A stretch of 64,000 nt of DNA from Lota lota (GCA_026745465.1 JACYXH010000473.1:72501-136500), one strand, 5' to 3'; positions 1 through 13,816 are shown, counted from the first letter of the stretch. Program-made: numbers and translations. Notes: generated from the sequence alone by a model not told the origin.

Positions 1-389
1 CTGCCATCTGAAACAAAACAAAGCCTCCCCCATAACACATTGTCCTGCTAAAACAGACACAGAGAAACCATCATTTTACTTTCGTTTAATCCTCCAAAAT
101 ATCTATCAAAACATAATTGGACGTTAAAAGGTGCAAATTAATATTTGATTAGTTTATTACTATGCTGGACATGATATTAACTATTGCAAATGATTAACAC
201 CTTTTCGACTTGCACCCTCGCATTCTTAAAAATACATTCCCTTAGCCGCGGGCTCGGCACAGAATGATTTTTAACCCAAAGGAACAATGTTTCTTCTGAA
301 TCTCTGGCTTTGCAGCCACCTTGCCTCTTCATTCATCAAACAGCAGCGAACAAGTAACCGAGGAATGACCTCACATGCACGCTCATACG

Positions 390-538
390 AGCACAAACAC
401 AAACACACACACACAAACACACTCCCTCTCTCTCTCACACACACATACACCCCAACACCCAGACTGACATTAACACACAAATACATTGGCACATACACAC
501 ACACATGTGCATGCATGCACACACACGGACACACATGC

Positions 539-570
<32 letters not shown>

Positions 571-782
571 CACGAGCACGCTAGCACGCATGTGCACTCA
601 CCCACACGCACACACACACACACACACACACAGGCACACCCATAAATACAAACACACAAGATCAACTCTCGTACGAGCAGAATCCATTTATCTTGAACGA
701 TGGATAACTGGGAACACATTCACCCACATGCGCACATGCATGCACACACACACAAACACACACACACACACACACACACATG
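390..782. repeat. Interrupted (CA)n arrays
   Basis: Two CA-rich blocks (390-655 and about 742-780) with CATA, CAAA and CACG interruptions, separated by a short unique stretch. Confidence 0.9.
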
Positions 783-2134
783 CGCATGGGGCTGCTCCCA
801 TCACATCCGTTACAGATGGCTTCTCCTCCTCCTCGGTCCTAAATGAATATAAATATGTCGCTTTGACATCATTCATCTGCTAGTAAAGAAAACGCTGTAC
901 CCTGTCTGACCTGGAGAGGCAGTGTTGCCCTCTCTGCTGCTGGTTGAATGACGAATAGGGAGATGGGAGGAATGGAGGAGAATCTGAGGAAAGAGAATGA
1001 AATAGAAGACCATAAAGAGATTTGAGATCTTGACAAGATCAGATATAATAGAGTGATGGTGTAAAAGCCTTATAGCAATAATTGAAATGCATCTCGTGTA
1101 TCGTATAGCGTCCTGTCTCTCTTCCCCCCTCTCTCTCTTTCTATTTGTCTCTCTTTCTCTCACTTCAATTTTCTTGCATTTTTTCTCTTACTCAGTTTAT
1201 CTTACACATAAACAAGCACAGATTACACACACACACACATACATAAACTCCCAAAAATACATAAACTCACACACATACACGCACACACACACAAAAAGGA
1301 AAAGATCCCTTCTGATCAAACAGGGATGCTATCTGCCGTGGCGGTGACAGGCTGTGTTCACCATGAAGCGTTTGAAAGCCCATTAGCTGCTGCCTGCAGC
1401 GCCATTGGGCCCCGAACGCTAGCCTGATATCATCAGCCACGGTCCAGAAGAAGAAGATGACAGCCAGACGACAAGTGGGAGATCCGGACATACAAGAGGA
1501 GCTGAGAGAAAGCAGAGATTCCTAGCGATAGAAACAAATTGAAACCAAATTGCAGCTGAAAGTACATGTGGAAATGGCGGGAAGACGTTGAGTTGGGAGA
1601 GGAAGTACGATGAAGAATGAAGTAACGCAGGCCCCCATGGAACAGAATTGGTGAAAAAAAATGAAACTTCAGATAACAAAGCTATTGTCAATGTTTTTGG
1701 TATTATCGTGTTTTTTTGCATATATTTGTATTTTGTATTTTGTATTTTGTAATTTCTTATATTCTTATTATTCATACATTTACTCATAAAATCTCTTTCC
1801 TTTCAAGTGACATAAAATAAGGAAATGGACCCCTTTAATAAACACCACAACAACAACCTCTGCCAGTGGAGGAGAGACACCCGTCACCTCTACAGACTGA
1901 CAGCCCGGAGGGGGAAATTGAACAGAACAGACATGGATCCCATGTCCTGACGTGTTGAATCAGGTCTTGTACCTCTTGCTCAGCCCTGAGGGCGGCGACA
2001 GTGTTTTCAAATGAGAGGACCCATCGTCGGTTTTCTCTAATGTGTGCTCCATATGTCACCGGCCCCATTAGAAAGGTGCTGGCCCCGATGCTGTATACAG
2101 ACTCGACCGGCCCTCTTCACAGTGTGAGCATGTG

Positions 2135-2246
<112 letters not shown>

Positions 2247-3022
2247 CTGGGCCCTCATCTGGGCATTCCTTTGTTTTCAGTCACAGCACTAGGCGTTAGG
2301 AGACATGGGTTTTTTGTACCACATCCTCTTCTCTCACACTTTGCTATACAACTTACCCACCACACCACCATTGTTAACAGCCACAAAACAAATGTTCGTA
2401 CAGGTACTTCCAACCAGGGTACTGGTAGAAATGTTGACTGTTTAAACAAGGAGGATAGGGCTTAACTTGCCAAACACCTTAAATGTCTTTCTTTGTTATT
2501 TAGCAGAATAGGGAAAAACCCTCTAATTACCTTTTTATGTTAATAAATACAGCCTCCCTTGAGGTTGGGTTGCCATTGTTTTTAAACAATATGATGAATT
2601 TATTTTTCTTTTGAACGTTTCTCAACCGCTTTTTTTATTTGAAAAGAATTCGATTTCATGTGCAGAAGAGACATTCTTTTTTTTTCTTTACTTTTCCTTT
2701 GTACTTTTAGCCAATCACAACATTTTCACCGTTGAAGAAGAAAACCAATGGGGCTTATTCACCTAGCGAGAGGTCGAATAGAGGTCAGCCGAGAACATCG
2801 CAACCCTCCATTGCTCCACCCCACCCCACCCCCTACCCGCCTTCCCCCTTTCCTACGACAAAGAGAGAGCCTGGGTTATGGTTGCCATGGAAACAGGCTT
2901 TTTTTTTTGCCATAGCGACGTTGGAACACGTGAAACGAGCAGGGTGGCTTTGTCTCCCTGGCATGATGAAGGACTCTTCAGCTCTCACACGCATGTTTGA
3001 TCACCAGAGTGATGGTGTGCGT

Positions 3023-3024
<2 letters not shown>

Positions 3025-3080
<56 letters not shown>
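3025..3080. repeat. (GT)n microsatellite
   Basis: Pure GT for 56 bp. Confidence 0.97.
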
Positions 3081-3085
<5 letters not shown>

Positions 3086-3417
3086 AGGCACCCGGCTCCT
3101 GCAATAAACAACCAGCCGTGCACAAATCGCTGGATGGCCCATCGCTAGCTGGCTGGCTGTCTGGTGATATGGAGGACCTGGACACCTGACACTCATTTGG
3201 GGCAGTTTTATCAGGACCCAGCAGCCCCCCTGAAGCCCCTGAAGCCGCTGGCACACTGGCCATTGTTACATTACACATTCAGCTTCCCCGTGACTCCAGC
3301 TGAGGCCACAGATAGCCACGCCAAACAAGGAAAGCACACACATACATCTCTGCGAGGTGCAACAGAAACAGAGAGAAAACACGCCTGGCCAAATAGACAG
3401 GCTTTCTTCCTTCCCTT

Positions 3418-3441
3418 ACACACACACACACACACACACAC
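3418..3441. repeat. (CA)n microsatellite
   Basis: Pure CA, about 24 bp. Confidence 0.9.
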
Positions 3442-4271
3442 CCTGAAATGTACACAGACGCGGAGGTTGCTCTTTCTTGCGTCTCGGCATCTACCCACCA
3501 CTGTTCGTCTTGGCGTAGCTGAGGGGGGTTGCGGGGGTGGAGGCAGATCTCCATGGTAACAGTGTGTGCCGTTCTGCTACAGCTGTGATGTATGTGGTGA
3601 CACTTTTGACCCACTGCTGAACTCTATAAGGCAGGAGCCGCGCCGGAGTCGGAATTGACTCGGTCTGCTCTTCCTTTCCTGCCACTGTTACTTACTTCTG
3701 ATAGCTGGGCTTCCATGCACTGCTGGATGCAAACAGCTCAGCGTTAACATAGATGAACGCTCTTTGAGCTAAGTGTGGACGGAAGGAGAAATCCCAGATC
3801 AGGCTTGCGCACCTCGACCACCGTCTACAAACGTTTGCAAATTACATCCTGACGAAATCCCGACTGGGATGTGTTTTCTAAAGGAAGAATCTCTTTTTAT
3901 TATGGCTTTCTATGGCAACGGGTTTATCTGCAGATCACCGGGAATAATGTTATTCCCGCATAAGTACACCCATTCTTTGCGGATTCAAGCAGAATGGCTT
4001 TACCCATTCATTTCACCTGGACTATTTCAGCTCCTTAACTGTCCTTAGTTTATCCAAAATCCTTTTTCTTCCACTCCTCTAGAACTGCAAGTGAAGGTGA
4101 CTCTCTGAATCCTCGCCATAACCGTCTCCCACGCATCCGTGCCGGGTCGTTGAGCCACATCTCTCCCGGCATCCAGCGATGGACTGGCCAGGGGCCACAG
4201 TACATGGACATGGCACCCGGACAGAGACCTGACACCCGGCCCATTGTGCTGACTTTGACCATCAGGGGTGG

Positions 4272-4419
<148 letters not shown>

Positions 4420-4572
4420 GAGAGGGAACCTATTTTGGTAGCTGGAAGCAAGTCAGGGTTTGTTTGGCCCGTATCTCTTCTTGGTTTATGACTCGCTCCA
4501 CAGGCTGTTCAGCTGTGCCCACAGGCATCATAACACCACTCTGTAGTGAGCTGTTGGCATGCAATGAAATGC

Positions 4573-4641
4573 CCTCTCTCTCTCATTGCCTCTCTCTCCA
4601 TCTCTCTCTCTCTTGTTGTCTCTCGCTCTCTCTCTCTCTCC
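4573..4641. repeat. Interrupted (CT)n
   Basis: CT-rich with several short interruptions. Confidence 0.85.
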
Positions 4642-4982
4642 GCTGTGCTGACATTTACACTTGGTACACGCTGAGTCGGCCTAGAGAAGAGGTGAAACTT
4701 GGCACAGACAAACACTTTTGTATTGTATTTCATTTTAATGTTTTATTCTCTACACACTTTGTCACATGCAAAGCCTTCATCATACATTTTTTTTAGCTGA
4801 ATGTATTTTTTGTATTTCGAACATACCAGTTTTTGTATACATATTTTTTTTTTTTACTCTAGTTTAGTCTATCGCCTTTAATACAGCCATGAGACATACT
4901 CACTAATACTTTGCCGAATTGTATTGGTAAGTGACGGAGCTAGACAAATGCATAATCTGTAGGTCTGATGCATGTGCATGCC

Positions 4983-5016
<34 letters not shown>

Positions 5017-5192
5017 CACACATCCACAGGCACACAAAGAACCATGAGTAAGTAACATAGATTGACACAGACAAATAGGTGCATATGCATTAGACCGCAC
5101 ACACACATACACACACACAAACACACACACATACACACACACGCATACATGTGCGCGCACACACACACGTGCACACACAAGCACACACACAT
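4983..5192. repeat. Two (CA)n arrays
   Basis: Arrays at 4,983-5,022 and 5,097-5,192 flank 75 bp of unique DNA. Confidence 0.9.
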
Positions 5193-5526
5193 GCACAAAT
5201 GATTAGGTTTCAATCAGGCAAAGACACATACGCCATTATACATGTGTGCATGGACACGCACACACACTTGCAGACATAAATACACACTCGCAAGCACTCT
5301 TTATACATAATACATATATTCCGCCACAAAAGATACATTGAAATGCAATACAGTGAGATGCACATATTGCTGAATTGAATACAAGCATTCTCAATCATCT
5401 CCAGTCTTCTACTGTCGCCTTGTATTTCCTCTCCTGTTTCCAGAAGGATGGTGATATACCAGGTTCTTACCACTGGGGGCGCTGCAAGCCTTGTAGAGAG
5501 TAACAGTCCTCCAAACTGGGGTTCCA

Positions 5527-5569
5527 CTGCTGCTGCTGCTGCTGCTGCTGTTGCTGCTGTTGCTGCTGC
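5527..5569. repeat. (CTG)n trinucleotide repeat
   Basis: About 14 CTG/TTG triplets. On the minus strand this is CAG/CAA within a short open frame (ATG at 5,632-5,634) that would encode a polyglutamine run and then stops within about 55 codons. No homology is recognised, so it is treated as a repeat. Confidence 0.9.
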
Positions 5570-6487
5570 GAAGGAACAGCGCGAGCCAACCTGACAGCCA
5601 GCAGACGCAGATGAGAAGTCACCTTCTTAATCATCCACTTTGACGTTTTATTTTCTTAGCTTTTTTTTTTTTCAGATTGCGAATATTAAAGAAAAATTGG
5701 TTCCACATGGGACAATGTGCGCTGTGAACATATATGAAGTTGTACACATAGGCCGACGGATAATGCAGAAAAAGAAGTGGTGAGGAGTAATAACAAAAAG
5801 ATGTTAGAACCAATAAATGCTCGCTGTCGAGCTGCCCGAACAATCAATCAATTCATTAGTGGTTCAGTATATAATATAAAAACAGCATCTTATTGACAAA
5901 AGGTAATAATACAACCCAGCCTTAAGACAATTTATGATGTAGCCTGCCATATAACTACGTTTCTTAGGGAACAAACACACAAACATAAAAATGTGTTTTA
6001 TATGACAAACATTAGACTACTCTATGCTGTAGAAAATCTGAGGACAAGTATTCCCCCAAAATATAAAATGAAGATCAAACTGAAAGGGGGAACATTCTTG
6101 TGGAGTAGCCCACCAGTTCTCCTTGTTTATAGGTCACGACCCTCTCCATGTCTGCCCACCTTATAAACTGGAAAACCCACACAGCCCCCTGATGTGGACT
6201 ACATGAGACAGAGACACAGATAAACAATAAAGATAAAGACGAAGAAGATGATTATCATGAGGAAATTAGACAAACAAAGAATTTAATAATCACATTCACA
6301 GTTGCACATATTGAAAAATCTGTTCAGAGTTCAGAACCAAATGCATACAGTCATGGCTGTCAGTTCACTTCCATGTGAATGCAGACACAGGTATGCATGC
6401 GTTCATGCACTGCAAAATATCTCTTTAAAATGCTGAACAAACAGAATCAGAAACTATTCATCGTTCATTGCGGTCTATGCACTGACT

Positions 6488-6600
6488 GTGTATGTTTGTG
6501 TGTGTGTCTGTGTATGTCTGTGTGTGTGTGTGTGCGCGTGTCTGTGTGTACTCGTAGGTATGTATGTGTGTGCGTGCATGTTTGTGCATGTTAATACGTG
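6488..6600. repeat. Interrupted (GT)n
   Basis: GT-rich with CT, GC and AT interruptions. Confidence 0.85.
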
Positions 6601-6668
6601 ACCCTATCTGTCTGAATATCTATGTGTGCATGGCCCCTGCCAATCTTGATCGTCAGGTTTGGGGACCA

Positions 6669-6671
<3 letters not shown>

Positions 6672-6703
<32 letters not shown>

Positions 6704-6711
6704 ATCTGAAC
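6672..6711. repeat. Poly-C run, 40 bp
   Basis: Uninterrupted C homopolymer, the longest in the window. Its length may be an assembly estimate. Confidence 0.9.
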
Positions 6712-6932
6712 ACACACACACATACACATGCAAGCTGACACACCTTGTCCAGCCTCTATGGTCATGCCAGTGGTGTTTGAGCAGGTGACCTTTTCTCTAG
6801 GCTAATCCACACCAAAAAGCCCTAATTACTGCTGCCTTTCCAGCCGCCTCCCCCTGCCCAATAATCAATACCCTCTGATCAGCCTGCAGATCAGTCCGTC
6901 AGACACCAGGGCTCTAGGTGTGAGTGGCTTCT

Positions 6933-7110
6933 GCGTGTGTGTGTGTGTGTGTGCGTGTGTGTGCATGCATGGGTGTGTTTGTGTGTGTATGTGTGTGTTT
7001 GTGTGCGTGTGTGAGTGTGTTTGTGAGTGAGTGTGTGTGTGTGCCTGCATGTGTGCGTACGTGTCTGTGTGTGTGTGTTCACATGTTTCTGTTATGTTTG
7101 CAAGTGTGTG
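6933..7110. repeat. Interrupted (GT)n
   Basis: GT-rich block with GC and GA interruptions. Confidence 0.9.
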
Positions 7111-7880
7111 TGCATTCAAAACAGGGTGTGGTAGAGAGTGAGGGGGCATGAAAGCCGGAAAGGAAGAACATGTGCTTGGCCGACGGAAAGAGGCTAGAGA
7201 GAGTGAGGGGAACATGAATGAGTCTAATTCTAGAAGATTCTTGAAACCTCTTTATGCCAAACCTATTTTTTTTAATCAGCAAAAGTGATCAAACACAAGG
7301 GGCGAGGATTGCCAAAGAGGAAAGCTGAGACACACCCGCAAACAGGACGCAACACACACTCCAGCCGTTCTCATCCCTCCTGAATGTTGTGACACCAGTT
7401 GACCTTATTGAGCTGCCATTGTATAAAGAGTCCCTGATTAGAATATCTTCCCCCTAACCTTTTCTGGAGTGACATGCAGCTCTGAAAGCCACCAAATAAG
7501 CCATCGGTTTATGCAGAGAGCCAAACGTCGTTATTTCATTACATGTTGGCATTTCCCCCTGAAACGCAGCGATTGTGTTTCGTAATATGTCTCATTTTAC
7601 ACAACGGAAGTCGGTTTCCTTTTGACTTCAACTCTTATTTTGAAAGTGTGGTGAGGTAATACTATATGAGAGGCTGACAGCTTGAAAGGCACACTGCCTT
7701 TGGGCACTTACTGTGTCTTCTATACAGTCTGTAGCACAGGCTAGACATGTAAAAACCAAACAGCCCCCAGGACGCTGGTAACAACTTTGACAGCTCAGAC
7801 ACTATTCTCAATCTGAAAGGCCGGTTTCATTTTAGAAGCAGCTGCCTGTGTAGAGCTGTGAGATGGGGCTGACAATCTTA

Positions 7881-7882
<2 letters not shown>

Positions 7883-7932
<50 letters not shown>
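7883..7932. repeat. (CT)n microsatellite
   Basis: 50 bp of nearly pure CT. Confidence 0.95.
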
Positions 7933-7938
<6 letters not shown>

Positions 7939-7999
7939 ATGTCTCGCTCTTGTTCGTTTGTTAGCAACGAACACCAAGCAGTCTTGAGGCTAATGTTGT

Positions 8000-8295
8000 G
8001 TGTATGCATGGGTGTGTCTGTGTGTGTGTGTCTGAGAGGTGTGTGTGTGTGTGCTGTCTGTGTGTGTGCGTGGGTGCCCGCACGTATGTGTGTGTGTGTG
8101 TTGATATGTGAATGTGTGTCTGTGTGTCTGTGTGGTGTGTGTGTGTGTGGGTGTGGGTGTGTAAATATATGTGCGTGTGTGTGTATATATGCACACATAT
8201 GTGTGTGTGTGTGTGTGTGTGCGCGCGCAAGCATGTTTGTGTGTGAGCGTGCGTATGTGTGTGTGGATATGTGTGTACCTTTGTGTGTGTGTGTT
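8000..8295. repeat. Long interrupted (GT)n
   Basis: About 300 bp of GT mosaics with CT, AT and GC interruptions, including a short GCGCGC step near 8,220. Confidence 0.9.
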
Positions 8296-8564
8296 AGGTG
8301 CAGCTGCCTACATCTCTCACACCCAAGCTGTCCTCAGGCTCTCACCACAGAGTCAGCGGGGTCGGCTGATCATGTGAGAGCGATGATACCCGGGTCTATA
8401 TATACACAGATATATATTTATACATGTACACCTCGAGGGATGAGGATAATGTATAACCTGCCGTTACTACGGCAACGTACCCTAAACACTGGCAAACCAG
8501 CTGCAGGTATCAAGTTGAAGCGCCACAGTGTAGTGTCAGACGCCAAGCCATGGTATTGGAACGC

Positions 8565-8622
8565 GTGTGTTTGTATCTGTGTATGTGTTTGTGTGTGTGT
8601 GTTTGAGTGTGTGTGTTTGTAT
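8565..8622. repeat. Interrupted (GT)n
   Basis: GT-rich, about 58 bp. Confidence 0.8.
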
Positions 8623-9468
8623 AGATTGGAATGTATTTTTAAGATGGGTCCAATGAGACAGAAATACACAATGTTAGTTTTTTTTCAACAGGTTTGATTA
8701 AGACGCAAGTGACTGCAACTAATCCAGCGTAAATAGAGAATGAACAATACAACGGATAACTACAAAAATCACTAGGATTGAGACATGTAACTTCAAACCA
8801 GAATGTTTTGATAAGAACATGCACAAAATAATGAATACCTACTGTACATGGTGACCTGTTGTCATTGAACACACAGACACAAATTATAGACAAAAGTCTA
8901 TAAATATCATCAAAGCACAAAAAACGTAAAAAAAATACACAGCCCAACTTTTGTTCTCAATGTCTAACAGTTTAATTTGCTCATTACCATTATACCTCAA
9001 GGCCAACCCTGCTTGAGGCAGCAGAACCTGCACTGAGTAATTACACAGCTTAAGGAACTGGCTTCATGATCTTGATACCTCAACCTGACTCCTTCTACGG
9101 TGACCACGGCTCCAACCGGGACACCCTCTGTGGTGGAAAACACTTGACCACAGGAGTATCCAATGGTAACCTGGAGATGATGGATAGGTCTGACCTGGTG
9201 GGACTCGCATGGTAACTGATAAATGTATGAATGAATTGTGAAACCGCCTGGTATTATTTACAAGTACAAACACTCTGGAAAGAAAACAATATTGATATTA
9301 ATGGTGACGCAGGACATTATATCTAGAACATACTCAAGGCACTTACATTAACAGGAAAACTTAGTACGAGCAATATTTCCAACAATATACATTAAATTAA
9401 GTTATAAAATAAGGTTCTCAATAAAGTTTAAATATCTATATATGTATTTAAACATTATATATATAAAC

Positions 9469-9470
<2 letters not shown>

Positions 9471-9524
<54 letters not shown>
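9471..9524. repeat. (AT)n microsatellite
   Basis: 54 bp of pure TA dinucleotides; self-complementary and potentially cruciform-forming. Confidence 0.95.
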
Positions 9525-9527
<3 letters not shown>

Positions 9528-9569
9528 TTAAATATTATCAAATTCATGGATGGATAATCAATGTATCCA

Positions 9570-9572
<3 letters not shown>

Positions 9573-9605
<33 letters not shown>

Positions 9606-9648
9606 GTGTGTGTGTGTGTATGTGTGTGCGTGTGCGTGTGTGTGTGTG
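9573..9648. repeat. (GT)n microsatellite
   Basis: GT with AG, AT and GC interruptions, 50 bp after the AT array. Confidence 0.92.
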
Positions 9649-9734
9649 ATGGTGAGCTGAAGACGTGCAGGCCTATGGAGAGTTGTCCCAGTAAGCAGGA
9701 GTCGCCGAGTGATGGCCCGCTGTAATGTTTTGTT

Positions 9735-10395
9735 AAAGGGGTGAGAGAGAGGCCGGACAGGGGAGGGAGGGAGGGGGAGGGAAGGACAGGGATCTGAACA
9801 AAAAGGTAAGGGAGAGGGAGGGGGGGGGGGGCAGGTTTGGGAGGAACGTGAAGCGTGGGGGATAAATGCAAAACAAGGGGTAAAAGATGAAAGAACGAAG
9901 GACAACAAGGAAGATGTCTGAGTTGTCTACGAGAGCAGAGGAGAAGAAAAGAATAAGGGAAGAGAGGAGGAGATGAGAAGAAAAGAATAAGGGAAGAGAG
10001 GAGGAGATGAGAAGAAAAGAATAAGGGAAGAGAGGAGGAGGTGAGAAGAAAAGAAAGGAGAGGAGATGAAAGGGGAGATGAGGACAGGAGAACTAAAATA
10101 GAAGAGAGGTCGGGAGAGATGAAATGAGAAGGGAGGAGAAAATAGGAGACCAGAGTAAAATAGAAGAGAGGTAACAAGTCACATAGAGAAGAGGAGAGAA
10201 GACAACAGAAGAGGAGAGGAGACATGAGAAGAGCAAAGGAGACAAGAGGAGACAAGAACTGAGAAGGGAGGAGAAGAGAGGAGTGGGCAGCAGAGCAGCG
10301 GGAGAGGAGAATAAAGGAGATAAGAGGAGAGGACAGTAGAGGGAGAGGGTGGGGGGAGAGAAGGAGGGAGAGGGGTGAACAGGACAGGACAGGAA
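9735..10395. repeat. Polypurine (G+A) tract
   Basis: About 650 bp of almost exclusively purines on the plus strand, including a G run near 9,820-9,831 and a 34-bp tandem repeat. Long pyrimidine-strand open frames here are compositional artefacts. Confidence 0.92.
9940..10041. repeat. 34-bp tandem repeat, three copies
   Basis: The marker AATAAGGGA recurs at 9,952, 9,986 and 10,020, an exact 34-bp period. The unit contains AGAAGAAAAGAATAAGGGA and GAGAGGAGGAG; the third copy starts to diverge (GAGGTG for GAGATG). Confidence 0.9.
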
Positions 10396-10551
10396 AGGTC
10401 CCACTTGGCCATGTCAGTCAGTCGTCTCTCTCTGGCACCTGAACCTCCGCTGACCGGGTCGTGACTGCCTCTGGAGCTGTGTGGCGCAGCGGGGGGTGGA
10501 GGTGACCTTTGACCCCGTCAAACACCTCATCGCCTCCCCATAGCCCCCCTG

Positions 10552-10554
<3 letters not shown>

Positions 10555-10583
<29 letters not shown>

Positions 10584-10584
10584 C
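10555..10584. repeat. Poly-C run, 30 bp
   Basis: Uninterrupted C homopolymer. Confidence 0.9.
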
Positions 10585-11715
10585 ACTAGCACCTACTCCC
10601 CTGCCTTTGCCTGCCACATGGCCGGAGCTGATGCTTTTTCTCTCCCACCCGCTTCCTATGGATTCAGCCATCACCCAAAACACAACCATGGAAACAGAAT
10701 ATTCTGCTTTTTTAGATAATTTCCATATGATCGACCAATCATAGCCATCCACCAATTGAATTGTGCAAAAACAAGTATGTTAATCATTTTACATCTAACT
10801 TCCTCTACAGCTAAAACCTGTTTTGAAGATATCAGCATGTCCGCTCTGGGGGAAGGGGGCGGGGGGGGGGGAGTGAATTAACATTCAAACCAATAATATC
10901 CTGACATGTTTCTCCTCCACCATCATATACAACAGCCTCACACACAGCTGCCATGCGTGTTTTGTCACTCCAGTAATATCCTGAAGGCTCATCTCACATT
11001 CCTTCTACCTTGTGTCTCACACAATTGCCATTATTCAGAAATACGTTGCAAGTAAGATATGCACATTGTCAGCTATGTCATTTCACAGTGTCCGAAGTTG
11101 ACTCAGATATAAATGCTGTCTACCACTTAGCCCATACATTTATAACTGGCAACATCTGTGGCACTTATCCCTGTATTCTATATTAAAAAGTGGCTTGGCC
11201 TTCTCTTTCCATTATCTCTATACCATATATTATTTATAAAGGGCTTCTCCAAAATTGCCCTTATATTTGTGGTCACTTATTGGCTGGAGAGTTGGAGCAC
11301 ATAACATCCGCTCACAGGACAGGCTAGTGCTGCAGGATCCTAGAACACTGATCTGGGAAAGACTGTTTCTAGATTCTTTGCCCCAGCCTCGATACTCTGG
11401 TTCCAATGGGTCAGATATCTAGTCAAAGTCCTGAATGATTTGAGCTGTGACTGTTTTTGGTATATAATATAATGTTGTGTTATATTATTATAACTATCAT
11501 GACTGACATTTTAAATTGTTTGTTTAATGTTTTATTGATAAACATACATAGGGTCTCTCTTGAAAATGGGATCTCAAACTCAAGAGCATTTACCAGATTA
11601 AATAAAGGTTTGAACTGAATTGAATTACCCAGGATGCATTTAAGATTTGAAATTGTTTGTCTATATGACTCCTGTACCAACCTACATAAAGGCCTATGGT
11701 GACACATACCCGTGC

Positions 11716-11781
11716 ACACACACACACACACACACACTCTCTCTCACACGTACTACACTCACACACACACACACACACACG
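11716..11781. repeat. (CA)n with CT interruption
   Basis: Two CA arrays separated by a short CT and unique segment. Confidence 0.85.
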
Positions 11782-11929
11782 CATAAAACCATCCCGTGAG
11801 AATTAGCCCTAATCCCGAGTTTACATTGTTAGGACAACAGGGCTAATCCTGCTAACAGGGTGTTTATCTAAAGGCTGCGACTGCTGAATCCCTAACACTT
11901 ACCGTATTGACCCAGCGAGAGAGAGACAC

Positions 11930-11954
11930 AGAGCGAGACAGAGAGAGAGAGAGT

Positions 11955-11980
<26 letters not shown>
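11930..11980. repeat. (GA)n followed by 26-bp G run
   Basis: GA-rich stretch, then uninterrupted G at 11,955-11,980. Confidence 0.9.
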
Positions 11981-11985
<5 letters not shown>

Positions 11986-12285
11986 AAGGCAAAGGGAGAC
12001 AATGTGAGAATGGAAAATATGAGAGGTTGGAAAAACAGGAGTACAAAAGGAAGGAGCACAGGGCAGGAAGAAGGATGGCGAAGGTAGAGAGAGCGAGATA
12101 GGAGCTATGGCAGAGAAAGGAAGCGGTGTGGGTGAGTTGTGGGTGGTGAGAGGTGGGGGCCGGGTGGGGGTGATGGGGGCGTATAATGTCCGTGCTTGTC
12201 AGGTATGTAGATGAGCACCCGATGGCATCAATGCAGGGGTGGACACTGGCTGATCCCCAGAGGCTATAGGGTGAGGACACGCAGA

Positions 12286-12291
12286 TGCACG

Positions 12292-12326
<35 letters not shown>

Positions 12327-12376
12327 GCACGCACGCACACACACAGACACACTCACATATACACACAAAAAACACA
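12286..12376. repeat. Interrupted (CA)n
   Basis: CA with GCACG interruptions. Confidence 0.88.
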
Positions 12377-13031
12377 CAAACTGATACGCAAATGCACATC
12401 CAATTCAAAAAGTAAGTGCCATGTCTAGAAACAGTGTGAGTCTTAGGCCATGCTTCTGTGTCTGAATGACTTTAAACTACAAGCACAGATGTACTGTCGG
12501 CCAAGAAACTATACCGTTCACATGTTACCTCTGGGCATCACTGCATCACTTAACCTAACACAATAAATTGTGGCCTTGCTGTTACCGGGATATTCAAATG
12601 TCTGTATGTACAAAATTTATTTTCCTTTTGATGTTGGGTTCTTGGCTCTTCTCGTTGCTTCCAACCAATCAGCTTGCTTAATTTTGGAATTACTATAGAT
12701 ATGGACTGTGCATGTCAGTTCCTCTTCAGGCTTTATATTTACCTACCACCCCAAAAAAACCTCTATAATCAAATAGCTACGCACAGACCTTTTGCCGACA
12801 CCTTCACAGAAGAATGTTGTACCCCTGAGAGAACGTTTTAGCTCTATGTTCTAGCTCTAATTGAGTATCCCTAACAGAGCTTGGTAGCGTAACAGTGCTA
12901 TCTCTAATACACTGTTTCAGCATGACAGCCATTAATGCGCCCCATTAAACCACCCAAATGACCTCTAAATGTTCAGCTTACTTCCAAGTCTCTGTCATGG
13001 TTCTACACAACACAACACAGTTAACTCCACA

Positions 13032-13042
13032 CATGCACACAG

Positions 13043-13094
<52 letters not shown>

Positions 13095-13102
13095 CACACA
13101 CC
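13032..13102. repeat. (CA)n microsatellite
   Basis: A long, mostly pure CA array. Confidence 0.93.
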
Positions 13103-13434
13103 AAAACCCTATCCCCACAGGAGCTTTTAACTTGAGAGGCCAACTGCCACTTCAGTATCGGTCCGCATCTGATGTAGCCTGTCGGAATATTGCCCTGGCT
13201 GGCGTTAACTTCCAGCGGGTGTCTGGCCGGCGATGGGGCGTTGGGGGTGGGGGGTGAGGAGGGGGGGAGGAGGAGGAAGGATATCGGCATTTGCTAGCTT
13301 TAGCATGCACGTCAGGGCCATTGGGGCACGGGGGCTCCCCTAGTCAAATGCCAGTCTATAGATCGCCACGGAGACTAAAGATCACATCATCGTCCGCCCG
13401 GTCACACGGGTGACACCGGACAGCATGGACGGGG

Positions 13435-13585
<151 letters not shown>

Positions 13586-13639
13586 CGAATGAGCCCTGCC
13601 AAGAGGAGACGATATAGACAGCCACTGTCATTACGGCGA

Positions 13640-13640
13640 C

Positions 13641-13672
<32 letters not shown>
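13640..13672. repeat. (CA)n microsatellite
   Basis: Pure CA. Confidence 0.93.
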
Positions 13673-13673
<1 letters not shown>

Positions 13674-13816
13674 GCTGAAACGACTTCGTTATAGACAAGT
13701 GCTGTCATTAGCTGAATCCCTGTAGAGCTCAGATGATAACGAGAGAGGTAGGGGGAGGGGGAGCTGGCCGTGTGGTGTGGGAGAGGTCAACTCCCTTTAA
13801 TGTCCATGCACAGGAA

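Noticed and set aside
287-883. A 198-codon plus-strand frame and many similar His/Thr, Cys/Val, Ser/Leu or Arg/Glu frames across the flank
   Set aside because: These are direct translations of CA, GT, CT and GA repeats.
5464-5480. CCACTGGGGGCGCTG as a CTCF site
   Set aside because: Only the G-rich core aligns; the upstream half of the motif does not fit.
5484-5634. Short minus-strand frame with a polyglutamine run ending beside a GTAAGA donor-like sequence
   Set aside because: About 55 codons with no recognisable domain; the frame is created by the CTG repeat and there is no supporting acceptor or homology.
9470-10255. A 261-codon minus-strand open frame
   Set aside because: It translates the polypurine tract and the GT and AT arrays into Ser/Leu/Pro- and His/Thr-rich low complexity; not a gene.
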